The position numbers and the translations under genes were made by a program. The notes below the pieces were generated by a model that saw only the letters and a program-made list of their open reading frames with translations, did no database searches and was not told where the DNA came from. A stretch of DNA of 64,000 bases from Hymenobacter fodinae (GTDB lineage Bacteria > Bacteroidota > Bacteroidia > Cytophagales > Hymenobacteraceae), in NCBI RefSeq assembly GCF_004745825.1, contig NZ_SRLA01000006.1, positions 186,001 through 250,000 of the forward strand, in the 5' to 3' direction. Numbering within the stretch: the stretch's first letter is position 1; each line of letters opens with the position of its first letter. Shown here piece after piece: positions 48,927-57,611 of this stretch.

Positions 48927-49766
48927 ATGAAAGCTTGCTACTCCTCCCAAACTGCCCACTCCATGTGCCTGTGGCAATGGATGCTGCCCGTACTGCTGCT
49001 ACTTTGTCTTACGGCTAACGCCCAGCGCGGGGGGCAGGGCTTCACGCAACAGTTTACCCAGGCCACAGTGTTGCTGAGTACTGGCGACACTATTGCTGGC
49101 CCCCTGGCGCTGCACCGCTCCGAGGACATTCTGACCATGACCATGGCCGACAACACGGTGCGCACCCTGCCCGCCGTTAACGTGCAGAGCTTTGCCGTGC
49201 AGGGCGAACGGTACAACCGCCAGCGCGAGCAGTATTACTACGACGATTTCTACGCCATGCGGCAGGGGTATTATTATGGCAACCCTTACTTCAACTCGTT
49301 GCCCGTGCCCCGCCGGCGGGAGCGGCCCGATACAGCGCTAGTGCGCGTGTTTCGGGTGTACCGCTGGAACCGCGACAACGATTATAGCGACTTTCGCACG
49401 CCAGGCTTTTTCGAGCAGCTAAGCAGCGGGCCTACTATTCTGCTGCGCCGCGAAGGACTGGTGCAGCGCCCCGTTATGAACAACTCCCCTTATGGGTATG
49501 GCTACGGGTACGGCGTTCCGTATGGGATGGGCCGGCCCATGGGGTATTACACCGAAGTAAAAGATAGCTTTTTCCTAGGCCTACCCGATGGTAACGTACT
49601 GCCCCTGCGTAACCCTAAAAAAGACTTGCTTTCCTTCTTTCATGGTCATTCTCGTCAGGTAGAGAAATACGCGAAAGACAATAGCCTAAGCTTCACCGAT
49701 CCGCGGGAACTGGCCTACATCGTAAACTACGCTAACTCGCTGGGTAGTGAGAAGATAAAGCAGTGA
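48927..49766 (+). CDS. Secreted protein of unknown function, Tyr-rich middle
   Basis: About 279 residues from the ATG at 48927 (GTG at 48909 and ATG at 48963 are alternatives). A signal peptide ends at LCLTANAQ. The mature part has STGDTIAGPLALHRSED and LPAVNVQSFAV, like the beta-rich start of several Bacteroidota secreted proteins, and a Tyr/Arg-rich stretch (YNRQREQYYYDDFYAMRQGY, then YGYGYGYGVPYGMG). No catalytic motif was recognised. Probably periplasmic or surface-exposed; function unknown. Confidence 0.65.
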   Translation: MKACYSSQTAHSMCLWQWMLPVLLLLCLTANAQRGGQGFTQQFTQATVLLSTGDTIAGPLALHRSEDILTMTMADNTVRTLPAVNVQSFAVQGERYNRQREQYYYDDFYAMRQGYYYGNPYFNSLPVPRRRERPDTALVRVFRVYRWNRDNDYSDFRTPGFFEQLSSGPTILLRREGLVQRPVMNNSPYGYGYGYGVPYGMGRPMGYYTEVKDSFFLGLPDGNVLPLRNPKKDLLSFFHGHSRQVEKYAKDNSLSFTDPRELAYIVNYANSLGSEKIKQ

Positions 49767-49828
49767 ACAGATCTTGTGTTTGAGATGCGGGGCCGAAACA
49801 TCTACGGTTGTTGCGTTTCGCTCAGTGA

Positions 49829-49872
49829 AAAAAAAGCCCTTACCTCCGGCACGGAGATAAGGGCTTTTTTGT
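49829..49872. terminator. Bidirectional terminator
   Basis: AAAAAGCCCTTACCTCCG pairs with CGGAGATAAGGGCTTTTT, one G-T step, with A and T runs outside. Between the secreted protein and the convergent M14 gene. Confidence 0.85.
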
Positions 49873-49919
49873 CTTACCCGCTCACACTACACAAGACGCA
49901 CTTGGCATAACCTATACCG

Positions 49920-51689
49920 TTAATTTTTCACTGCCTCCGTTGGCAGTTGGCCCCCCGTCCACCGCACAATAGGGTAGCGCTGGTGGGTTTTCTCGTAGTT
50001 GGGCGACTGTCGGTACACCCAGTCGAGCTGGGCGGCTCCGTTGGCGGCGAATGCGGGGTTTTGCTGCTTCAGCTTCTCCAGCCGCTCCCGGAGCGTTGGG
50101 TCGCGGCGAAGCAGGTCGGCGGCCACATCTTCAAACACGTAGTCGGAGAAGTACTCCTTCTGCTGCAAAATGCTGTCGAAGAATCCCCAAGCGAAGAAGG
50201 AATCAGTGGCTTGGGGCTCTAGGGTTTCAATGAGGTAGCGCGCTGCGGGCTGCGCAACCCACGCCACGTAGTCGCCGCGGTGGAAGGTAAGGGGCAGGCG
50301 CTCCGGGCGCACCTCCACCTGGGTGTGCAGGTAATGACCTTCGTAAGGCCTAGGCCCGGTTTTGTAATCCTGAATGTAATAGGCCTCCGTGGTGAGGGTT
50401 GTGTCGCGGGTGAGACGTTGGAGCTGCGTACCAGCGCGGCGCAGATGGTCTATTACCTCACCCCAGGCCTGTGGAATCAGGTAGGCGGCAGGCCGCTCAA
50501 CGGTTACGGTGGGCCGGAAGGTATTGTAGTAGTTGATCTGGCGAGAGTAAGGAGCGGTGCGGTCGTAGTAGAGCCGGGGCTTGCCGCTTACTTCACTGGG
50601 TTTCATCCGGCCTTCATAGCCCAAGAAAGTAACTTTTTCTGCGGCGGTAGTATCCAGCTTCCACGCCAGCGGAAAGGTGGTTTGGCTGGCCAGCTGGCGA
50701 GCAGCTTCGGCCCGGGCCTGGCCTAGCGCTTCCTTATCGTGGGCCACTGTCCGGATCATCAGGTCCAGAAAATCATACTGGGCTTTCACGCGGGGCGTGT
50801 AGGCTTTCAGCATGTGCGTTTCGGTGATGAACCCGATGGTGTTAAACAGGGCGGTGTAGCCACTGGAGTAACGAGGGGTTTCCAGAAACCCGACTAGCCC
50901 GCGGGCATCGGGCGTACGGCCTTCGAAGTCTACGTAGGGTGTCATGGGCTCCTGGCGTTGGCTCATGCCCTGGTATAGCTGCGGCAGCAGGCTAGCATTC
51001 ATGTACTTGCTCAGGGCCGGGTGCAGCTTGCTCTGCTGCGTGGCAATGAGCGTCATTACGTATTGGTAGTCGGCGCCGTCGGAGGTGTGCGTGTCCACGA
51101 AAACGTCGGGTTGCCAGCGGGTGAGCAGCTCGGCGAAGCTGCGGGCATTCCGCGAGTCCTGCTTCACGTAGTCGCGGTTTAGGTCGAGGTTGCGGGCGTT
51201 GCCACGAAAGCCGTATGACTCGGGCCCGTTCTGGTTGGCGCGGGTGGTGCTGTTGCGGTTGAGCGAGCCATCTATATTGTAGATAGGGATGATAATCAGC
51301 GTGACATCCTGCAATTGCTGGCGTAGCTCGGGCTTCTGTACGTAGTCGCGGGCGAGCATCATGGCGGCATCAATCCCCTCCGGTTCGCCCGGGTGTATGC
51401 CATTTTGAATAAGAATTACCCGCCGGTTTTTACTGCGCATTTTCACCGGGTCGAAGGTTTTATCTAGCGACACAATGACCTCATGCAAGGGTAGCCCGCT
51501 GTCGGTAGAGCCAGCTACCTGCAGCTTTATCTCCGGGTAGGCTTTGTCGAGCCGTTGGTAATAGGCAATACACTCGGCGTACGTGGTAGTGGTGTTGCCA
51601 TTGCCTTTCTCGAAGGGGGTGCGCCAATCAGCTTTAGGCGAAGGAGCAGGTGAGGAAAGCAGGAGGGCAGAGAGCAGAAAAGGCAGCAT
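49920..51689 (-). CDS. Secreted M14-family zinc carboxypeptidase
   Basis: About 589 residues from the ATG at 51689, which starts the signal peptide directly. M14 zinc ligands: HPGEPEG (His and Glu of the HxxE motif) and the late His in VFVDTHTSDGADYQY; NLDLNRDYVK carries the conserved Arg/Asn substrate residues. The C-terminal half (about residues 300-589) has no known domain and includes FHRGDYVAWVAQPAARYLIETLEP, typical of Bacteroidota M14-like peptidases. It probably removes C-terminal amino acids outside the cytoplasm. Single gene. Confidence 0.88.
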   Translation of the reverse strand: MLPFLLSALLLSSPAPSPKADWRTPFEKGNGNTTTTYAECIAYYQRLDKAYPEIKLQVAGSTDSGLPLHEVIVSLDKTFDPVKMRSKNRRVILIQNGIHPGEPEGIDAAMMLARDYVQKPELRQQLQDVTLIIIPIYNIDGSLNRNSTTRANQNGPESYGFRGNARNLDLNRDYVKQDSRNARSFAELLTRWQPDVFVDTHTSDGADYQYVMTLIATQQSKLHPALSKYMNASLLPQLYQGMSQRQEPMTPYVDFEGRTPDARGLVGFLETPRYSSGYTALFNTIGFITETHMLKAYTPRVKAQYDFLDLMIRTVAHDKEALGQARAEAARQLASQTTFPLAWKLDTTAAEKVTFLGYEGRMKPSEVSGKPRLYYDRTAPYSRQINYYNTFRPTVTVERPAAYLIPQAWGEVIDHLRRAGTQLQRLTRDTTLTTEAYYIQDYKTGPRPYEGHYLHTQVEVRPERLPLTFHRGDYVAWVAQPAARYLIETLEPQATDSFFAWGFFDSILQQKEYFSDYVFEDVAADLLRRDPTLRERLEKLKQQNPAFAANGAAQLDWVYRQSPNYEKTHQRYPIVRWTGGQLPTEAVKN

Positions 51690-51784
51690 AGAAACGGGCG
51701 TCAGCAATAACGCCCGAAACTAGAACTAAATAGTCAGTTTCAAGAGCTCTTATAACCCAACTGCTGATGACTACCCACTATCAG

Positions 51785-51820
51785 CAAAAAAATACGCTGC
51801 CCGCCAAAGCGGTACAGCGT
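51785..51820 (-). terminator. Terminator of the doxX-like gene
   Basis: ACGCTGCCCGC pairs with GCGGTACAGCGT (one mismatch, small loop), followed on the minus strand by TTTTTTTG. It lies about 25 bases beyond the stop. Confidence 0.7.
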
Positions 51821-51844
51821 GTTAGTAAGATAAGGTTTGCAGAG

Positions 51845-52279
51845 CTAGTAAAGGCGCCTGGGAGGCGGAAAAAGCACTTGATCGAGGCTGTATCGGCCGG
51901 GGCCGGCAAACAAGAGGCCTAGGAATAGAATGGCTGCCTCCAGCGCGTGCGAGTACACCTGAAAATCGTCGCCGCTGAGCACATGCTGCACGGTAGCCAT
52001 CAGCATGGTGCCCAGCAGGAGGGCGCAGGCCAAGCGAAAAAACAACCCTATTGCCAGCAACTGCCCACCTACCGCTTCGGCAATGGCCGCCAGCAGCCCC
52101 CAGAAGGTCGGCGCAAAATCAATCCCGACCAGTTTCATGGTGCCGCCAATTTTCTCCCACACCTCAGGCCCACCAACCAGCTTGGGGTAGCCGTGAATGG
52201 TGAACATAATCCCGATTCCTACGCGCAGCAGCAACAGGCCTAGGTCGTGGGTTTTATAGCGGTTTTCAAACAGAGCCAT
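51845..52279 (-). CDS. DoxX-family membrane protein
   Basis: About 144 residues from the ATG at 52279. Four membrane helices: LGLLLLRVGIGIMFTIHGYPKL, the GLLAAIAEAVGGQLLAIGLFFRLACALLLG region, and ALEAAILFLGLLFAG. The N-terminal IMFTIHGYPKL and the GLLAAIAEAVGGQLLAIG stretch are the usual DoxX marks. Members are small inner-membrane proteins of unclear role, some tied to oxidative stress. No operon partner here; the upstream lipoprotein gene is separate. Confidence 0.85.
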   Translation of the reverse strand: MALFENRYKTHDLGLLLLRVGIGIMFTIHGYPKLVGGPEVWEKIGGTMKLVGIDFAPTFWGLLAAIAEAVGGQLLAIGLFFRLACALLLGTMLMATVQHVLSGDDFQVYSHALEAAILFLGLLFAGPGRYSLDQVLFPPPRRLY

Positions 52280-52396
52280 AGGCGAGAACAGAAACAAAAC
52301 CGGGGACGTGGTAGTGCAAGCTACCCGCCTACTGTGGGGCATTGCGTTGCCAAAGTACAAGTTTTGCAGCGGAATGCAATCGTTCTAGTGTGTAGC

Positions 52397-53101
52397 TTAC
52401 CGGTATAGTAATACGCCAGTGATGCGCGCTGCCGGCGGTATATCAGCCGAGTTCATTTCGTCGGGGTGTTTGGCGGGCAACGACTTAGGGTCGATTACCC
52501 AGGCCATTTGTACCTGCCCTGACACTGCCGCAAACCCAGCCGGCGTGGGGCGTACTTTCGTGAGGCCTAGGTTCTGGCGTGCAGCACCAAAGGGTGAGCC
52601 CACCCCAATGCCTTCGGCCGTGCGGTACTGTGGGTCGTAGATGCGGATGCGGCGTAAGCGGTACCCCCCCGCCGAGTCGCCGATGAAGTGGAGCACGGTG
52701 GCAGGTGCCGTGGGCTGCTGGGCATCCAGCATTTCGTAGGCCGGGAGTTCCTGGCCATTATCTACGTAAGTAGTAGCGCGCAGCAGTTGGGCTGGCACCA
52801 CTTTTTTCAGCTTCGCTTCCGTCATGCCCAAGCGCAGGCGGCCCGCCCGGCCCGGACTGATTAGGTGTAGCGAGTCGGGGGTGGGAGCTCCGCTTAGTGG
52901 TGGGGTGGCGCTGGCCGATTGGGCCACGGAAGTGGAGCCGGGTGATGTGGCCGGTGAGCCATCGGCGGGAACGAAGGGAGGCTCGGCGCCCCCGGAAGCA
53001 CCGGCCGCCGAGCTGCCATGCTGCTCGTTGCAGCTCACTAAAACGAAGGCCAAGCCGAGAGCCGGCAACAGGTGAAAGGAAGAAAAGAAACGATTGAGCA
53101 T
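52397..53101 (-). CDS. Lipoprotein of unknown function
   Basis: About 234 residues from the ATG at 53101 (three residues earlier is possible). Lipoprotein signal: LGLAFVLVS followed by Cys. A Ser/Pro/Gly/Ala-rich linker of about 60 residues follows, then a compact domain with LGMTEAKLKKVVPAQLLRAT, IRIYDPQYRTAEGIGVGSPF and VQMAWVIDPKSLP. The LGMT-x4-L-x-x-VVP pattern resembles small-protein A-like envelope lipoproteins, but the match is weak. Probably in the outer membrane facing the periplasm. Confidence 0.65.
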   Translation of the reverse strand: MLNRFFSSFHLLPALGLAFVLVSCNEQHGSSAAGASGGAEPPFVPADGSPATSPGSTSVAQSASATPPLSGAPTPDSLHLISPGRAGRLRLGMTEAKLKKVVPAQLLRATTYVDNGQELPAYEMLDAQQPTAPATVLHFIGDSAGGYRLRRIRIYDPQYRTAEGIGVGSPFGAARQNLGLTKVRPTPAGFAAVSGQVQMAWVIDPKSLPAKHPDEMNSADIPPAARITGVLLYR

Positions 53102-53204
53102 GATGTGCATACGAACACCAGGGGCGGGTTGTTGAAATAGCATCTGCCATTGTGTGCCCAAGTAACGTAGCACAACCATAACCACCCCAACGAGGTGGCC
53201 TACG

Positions 53205-53212
53205 TACCTTTA
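53205..53212 (+). promoter_or_regulatory. Possible -7 promoter box for surE
   Basis: TACCTTTA, one base off TANNTTTG, about 33 bases upstream of the GTG start. Confidence 0.35.
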
Positions 53213-53244
53213 CACTCCTTCCAATCTAAACCAACTTATTGCCC

Positions 53245-54114
53245 GTGACTGCAAACACCCGCAAGCCCCTGATTCTGATATCCAACGACGATGGCATTAC
53301 GGCCCCCGGTATTGCTACGCTAGTGCGCGTAATGAGCCGAATTGGGGAAGTAGTGGTGGTAGCGCCCAATTCTCCCCAGTCGGGGATGGGCCACGCCATA
53401 ACCATCGGTCATCCGTTGCGCCTCGACGCGAGTACCATTTTTGAAGGGATAGAGGCCTACGAGTGCAGTGGTACTCCCGCCGACTGCGTGAAGCTAGCCA
53501 AGCATTTCGTGCTGCGCGACCGGACCCCCGATCTGGTAGTTTCGGGCATTAATCATGGCTCTAATTCGTCGGTAAACGTGCTGTACTCGGGCACGATGTC
53601 GGCGGCTATTGAGGCGGCCATTGAGGGGCTGCCCGCCATTGGGTTCTCACTCTGCGAGTACGGCCACGACGCCGACTTCTCCCACACCGAAGGTTGGATT
53701 GAACACCTAACTCGGCAGGCACTGGAGCACGGTATTCCGCAGGGCACGGCCCTGAATATCAACATCCCGAAGAACTCAGAGACGCCCATTGCCGGTGCCC
53801 GCGTGTGTCGCCAAGCCCGAGCTAAGTGGCAAGAAGACTTTGACTTACGCCACGACCCGCACCGCCGCCCGTATTACTGGCTGATTGGAGAATTCGTCAA
53901 CCTCGACAAAGGCACCGACACTGATGAATGGGCTCTGGCTAACAACTATATCTCCATTGTGCCTTGCCAGTTTGATCTGACGGCCCTGCACGCAGTGGGT
54001 GAAATGAATTCACGGTGGGACTTAGCTACCGCCAAACCCGCCGCAGCGCAACCAGCCCCCAGTAGGGGAAGTGCCACGCCGGAGCCCGGCGAAACAGCCG
54101 AAGGACTAGGCTAG
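53245..54114 (+). CDS. surE: 5'/3'-nucleotidase SurE
   Basis: About 289 residues from the GTG at 53245; a TTG two codons earlier is also possible. SurE metal site: ISNDDGITAPG (two Asp), Ser in VVAPNSPQSGMG and Asn in VSGINHGSN, with YSGTMSAAIEAAI. It removes phosphate from nucleoside 5'- and 3'-monophosphates in the cytoplasm. The last 30 residues are a Pro/Ala/Ser-rich tail. The TAG stop is inside a CTAGGCCACT repeat copy, and a 31-base perfect hairpin follows. Single gene. Confidence 0.95.
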   Translation: MTANTRKPLILISNDDGITAPGIATLVRVMSRIGEVVVVAPNSPQSGMGHAITIGHPLRLDASTIFEGIEAYECSGTPADCVKLAKHFVLRDRTPDLVVSGINHGSNSSVNVLYSGTMSAAIEAAIEGLPAIGFSLCEYGHDADFSHTEGWIEHLTRQALEHGIPQGTALNINIPKNSETPIAGARVCRQARAKWQEDFDLRHDPHRRPYYWLIGEFVNLDKGTDTDEWALANNYISIVPCQFDLTALHAVGEMNSRWDLATAKPAAAQPAPSRGSATPEPGETAEGLG

Positions 54115-54143
54115 GCCACTAGCGTTACCCACTTCGCGGAACC

Positions 54144-54229
54144 GCCGCCCCACGGAGTGCCGCTGCCCAAAACCGATGTGGCCCTGAGCCGACTAGGAGG
54201 TTTTGGGCAGCGGCACTCCGTGGGGCGGC
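54144..54229. repeat. 31-bp perfect inverted repeat downstream of surE
   Basis: Left arm 54144-54174 (GCCGCCCCACGGAGTGCCGC and 11 more) and right arm 54199-54229 are exact complements with a 24-base loop. No T tract follows. It could terminate transcription from both surE and the convergent small gene, or be a palindromic mobile element of its own. Confidence 0.8.
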
Positions 54230-54256
54230 CGTTTGAGCCGTTATAACACGGAGGGT

Positions 54257-54460
54257 CTACTTCTTGGTGGATGGGCGGTGGTGACCTGCGTAGAGGCCGT
54301 GCACAGTGGTAACGTGCTTGATGGGCGCAACGTCATGCACCGATTTACGGATGACGGGAATGGTAGGCGAGTACGTATGGGCGGGCGGAGGACGCCGCAA
54401 AAGCAGCGCCAGCGCAATACCTATGGCCAGTAACAAGACCGCCAAAAGCAGCTTTTTCAT
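54257..54460 (-). CDS. Small single-helix membrane protein
   Basis: About 67 residues from the ATG at 54460. One N-terminal membrane helix (LLLAVLLLAIGIALALLL) preceded by MKK and followed by a His-rich periplasmic tail (IKHVTTVHGLYAGHHRPSTK). Too short to assign. It lies downstream of the surE hairpin and next to the kinase gene on the same strand, so a role near the envelope is likely but unproven. Confidence 0.5.
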   Translation of the reverse strand: MKKLLLAVLLLAIGIALALLLRRPPPAHTYSPTIPVIRKSVHDVAPIKHVTTVHGLYAGHHRPSTKK

Positions 54461-54533
54461 GGAGAAGGAGGTGGCAAGAGCAATAAAGCTAAAAGCTACA
54501 CTCACCAAGGTGAAGGACAGGTGAAACCACCCG

Positions 54534-55856
54534 CTACCGGAACCGCAGACTAAACGTGGTGCCCTTGCTCACCTCCGAAGTTACCGTGAGTTGGGCCTTG
54601 TGAAACTCCGCAATGGTTTTGGCGATGGGCAGGCCTAGACCGTAACCTTCCGGCGCCGAAGCTCCCTTTTGAAATCTCCGGAAGCGGTCGAAGAGGTGGG
54701 GGAGGTTTTCGGGGGCAATGCCAGGCCCAGTGTCCGTAACCGAAAGGGTGTAGCCCCCTTCGGGGTGAGGGCGCCCCAACACGGTGATGCTGCCGCCCCA
54801 GTTGTTGTACTTGATGGCGTTGCTGATCAGGTTAAACAACAGCGTGAACAGCAAGGTGCGGTTGGCCCGCAGCAGTACATAGTCGGGCTCCAGATCTTCC
54901 AGCAGATGAATCTCGCGTTGGGCCAGTCGATCTTCCAGCTCATTGGTCACCTCGGCCAGCACCGTGGCCACCGATACGGTTTCGTCGCGCAGGTACTGCT
55001 CATTCTCAATATTGGCAATGAGAAGCAGCGTTTTCACGGTGTTACGCAGGCGGTAAAGTGTCTTCTGCGAGTCTACAATCTTGAGGGAGTGTGCGTGGCC
55101 TAGCTCGGGGTCTTGCAGCATGTTCTCAAACCTCGACTGCAGAATGCTGACCGGCGTAAGCAATTCGTGCGAGACGTTCGACATGAACTCCCGCTCTTTC
55201 TCAAACGCCGACTGAATCTTGCGCATCATCTCGTTCAGGCTTTCGTCCAGCCGCTGAAAATCGGCGGTGTCGGTTTCGAGGGGCGTGTAAGAGAAGGCCG
55301 AAGGGTGGTGCACGCCGCGCAGTTTGCGCACAATCAGCTGGCGCAAGGGGCGGAGCAGGTAGTGGGCAAAGGCAGCATCGGTGAAAATGGTAATCAGCGC
55401 CCCGATTACGAGCACCCACAGGGCCATGTGGCGCAGCGTATCTGTGAGCAGCTCCACCGTGGCCAGGGAGGAACCAATTTCCAGACGGTATTCCTTCCGG
55501 TCGATGTTGAAGTTGTAGCTCAGTATCCGGAAATCCTCAATTTCGTTGTCTACCTGCCTGGGCTCATCAAAAATGCGCGGCTTGCCGGTAGGTTCCGAGG
55601 CGGCAGGGAGGGGAGTAAGCGTGATATACTCTTGTTTTAGGATATTGTAGTCGGCGTAGGCCTCTCCCTTTACAAACGCTGAGATGCCGTTGCGTCGGAT
55701 GAGCTGCATCACCTCCGCCTGCTTCTCGTGCAGGCGCTGGTCGGTGTGGCCTACCGCCACCCGGCTCACCACCGGCGGAATCACTACGGCCCCCAGTAAG
55801 ACCAGCAGCAGCTTGGAGAGAGCATTAAACAGGGCCAGCTTCGCCTCTAAGCGCAT
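54534..55856 (-). CDS. Sensor histidine kinase (OmpR-system partner)
   Basis: 440 residues. Two membrane helices near residues 12-32 and 143-168 enclose a periplasmic sensor region of about 110 residues with no named fold. Cytoplasmic HisKA with FMSNVSHELLTPVSI (phospho-acceptor His230) and HATPase boxes LLFNLISNAIKYN, TDTGPGIAPENL, YGLGLPIAKTI. The kinase gene follows its regulator, with about 120 bases between, on the same strand. Signal unknown. Confidence 0.92.
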   Translation of the reverse strand: MRLEAKLALFNALSKLLLVLLGAVVIPPVVSRVAVGHTDQRLHEKQAEVMQLIRRNGISAFVKGEAYADYNILKQEYITLTPLPAASEPTGKPRIFDEPRQVDNEIEDFRILSYNFNIDRKEYRLEIGSSLATVELLTDTLRHMALWVLVIGALITIFTDAAFAHYLLRPLRQLIVRKLRGVHHPSAFSYTPLETDTADFQRLDESLNEMMRKIQSAFEKEREFMSNVSHELLTPVSILQSRFENMLQDPELGHAHSLKIVDSQKTLYRLRNTVKTLLLIANIENEQYLRDETVSVATVLAEVTNELEDRLAQREIHLLEDLEPDYVLLRANRTLLFTLLFNLISNAIKYNNWGGSITVLGRPHPEGGYTLSVTDTGPGIAPENLPHLFDRFRRFQKGASAPEGYGLGLPIAKTIAEFHKAQLTVTSEVSKGTTFSLRFR

Positions 55857-55979
55857 GGGGTGAAGAATGAGGGGGCTAGATAGAAAAATGTAAACGACTC
55901 CGAGCCGGGCAAACGAGATGAGCCCTAAGCAGCCGCTAGGCCACTCCCAGCTTTAAGGCGCTACCCGATACCGATAAAG

Positions 55980-56666
55980 CTAATTCGCCTCAGTTACGCG
56001 GTAGCCGATACCACGCACAGTTTCCAGAAAGTCGGTGGGGGCGAACTGGCTGAGCTTCTTGCGGATATTCTTGATGTGCACGTCAATGTAGTTGGAGTCG
56101 GAGTCGTCCTCCAGCACGTTGCCCCACAGGTGCTCCCCAAGCTGCAGGCGCGTGAGCACGCGGTTTTTGTGCAGCAGCAGGTAGTGCAGCAGGTCAAACT
56201 CTTTCTTGGTGAGCGACACATCCTGCCCCTCGAAGCGCAGGGTGCGGCCGGTGGCATCAAGTTGAAAGCCGCCGCCAAACTGCATTTCCTGGCGCTTCAG
56301 GCCAAACTTACGGCGCATGATGGCCTGCATCCGGCTTTGCAGTTCCAGCAAAGAAAATGGTTTGGGTAGGTAGTCGTCGGCTCCCAGGTCCAGGCCTTTG
56401 ATTCGGTCGTCGAGGGCGCCGCGAGCCGTCAGAATGATGAAAGACGCTTCCTGCCGGTCGTTCTGCCGGGCTTCACGCAGCAGCTCTAGGCCATCCCCAT
56501 CGGGCAGGCCCAGGTCCAGCAGCACAAAGTCGTAGCTATTCACGAAGACCTTCTCCGACGCCTCGGCGTAGGTGTAGGCCGAATCGACGAGGTACTGAGA
56601 CTGGAGCAAAAACTGCTGCACCTCCTGGTGCAGGCTTTTTTCGTCTTCAACAATTAGAACGTGCAT
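55980..56666 (-). CDS. OmpR-family response regulator
   Basis: 228 residues from the ATG at 56666, where MHVLIVEDEKSL begins the receiver; a longer frame upstream lacks family features. Phospho-acceptor Asp51 in VLLDLGLPDGDG, Lys in YLPKPFSLL. C-terminal winged helix: VSLTKKEFDLLHYLLLHKN and the SNYIDVHIKNIRKKL recognition region. It controls genes with the kinase encoded just downstream. About 190 bases upstream is the divergent glycosyltransferase gene. Confidence 0.93.
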   Translation of the reverse strand: MHVLIVEDEKSLHQEVQQFLLQSQYLVDSAYTYAEASEKVFVNSYDFVLLDLGLPDGDGLELLREARQNDRQEASFIILTARGALDDRIKGLDLGADDYLPKPFSLLELQSRMQAIMRRKFGLKRQEMQFGGGFQLDATGRTLRFEGQDVSLTKKEFDLLHYLLLHKNRVLTRLQLGEHLWGNVLEDDSDSNYIDVHIKNIRKKLSQFAPTDFLETVRGIGYRVTEAN

Positions 56667-56854
56667 GGGGCGCTGGCGAAGTAGTTGATGGTGCAACATA
56701 CGCACCGCCGGGGTGAAGAGCACATGAAATTCCGCGCAAAACTCCGCGAAATAGCGGGCCCGGTGCGGTGGCAGTGGCTCGGCAGTTGCGCTAGGCCTGT
56801 GCATCTTGCCTCTCGTAAACTCCGTTACTTTACCCTAACCCTTTTCTTTCGCCC

Positions 56855-57592
56855 TTGAGCTACGCCTCTCACCCGGTTGCTGCGGCGCCGGCCTTCGTTA
56901 GCATCATCATTCCCACGTATAACGAGGCGGCGGGAATCGGGCAACTGCTAGGCCACCTGCAAGCCACCGCCGGCCCCGATGCAGCTCTGGAGGTGCTTGT
57001 AGCCGATGGGGGCAGCCCCGATGGTACGGCTCACCTGGCCCGGCAGGCAGGCGCGCGGGTAGTAGAATGTACTCGCAAGGGCCGGGCGGCTCAGCTGAAT
57101 GCCGGCGCCGCGGCTGCCGCCGGCCGCATCCTTTACTTTCTGCACGCCGATACTTTCCCGCCGCCCAACTTTCTGCCTTTGATTCGGGCGGCCGTTGCGG
57201 CCGGAGTTGGGAGCGGCTGCTTTCGGCTGCGCTTCAATGACTCGCACTGGTTTCTAAGGGCTAATGCCTGGTTCACCCGATTCGATATTGACCTGATTCG
57301 ATTTGGCGACCAGAGCCTGTTTGTGGAGCGCGCCGTGTTTCAGCAAGCCGGGGGCTTCCGGGAAGACCTAGTGCTCATGGAAGATCAGGAGATTATTGGG
57401 CGGTTGCGCAAGGCAGGGCGGTTTCAGGTGCTGCCACACACCGTAGAAACTTCGGCCCGCAAGTACCACGAAAACGGCGTTTTCCGTCTCCAGGCCATCT
57501 TTACACTTGTGGCCGTGATGCATTGGCTTGGGGTGCCGCAGGCCCGCTTGGTGCGCCTATACCGCCACCTCATCCGGCAGGGCAAGGTATAA
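56855..57592 (+). CDS. TIGR04283-like family 2 glycosyltransferase
   Basis: 245 residues from a TTG start at 56855. GT-A fold: VSIIIPTYNEAAGIGQLLGHL, VADGGSPDGT, RAAQLNAGAAAAAGRILYFLHADT (acidic HAD in place of DxD), EDQEIIGRLRKAGRF. This order and length are typical of the TIGR04283 group, some of whose members act in arsenosugar biosynthesis; no arsenic genes are beside it here, so that role is not implied. Divergent from the response-regulator gene. Confidence 0.85.
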   Translation: MSYASHPVAAAPAFVSIIIPTYNEAAGIGQLLGHLQATAGPDAALEVLVADGGSPDGTAHLARQAGARVVECTRKGRAAQLNAGAAAAAGRILYFLHADTFPPPNFLPLIRAAVAAGVGSGCFRLRFNDSHWFLRANAWFTRFDIDLIRFGDQSLFVERAVFQQAGGFREDLVLMEDQEIIGRLRKAGRFQVLPHTVETSARKYHENGVFRLQAIFTLVAVMHWLGVPQARLVRLYRHLIRQGKV

Positions 57593-57611
57593 GGACCTCA
57601 CAACTACGCGC

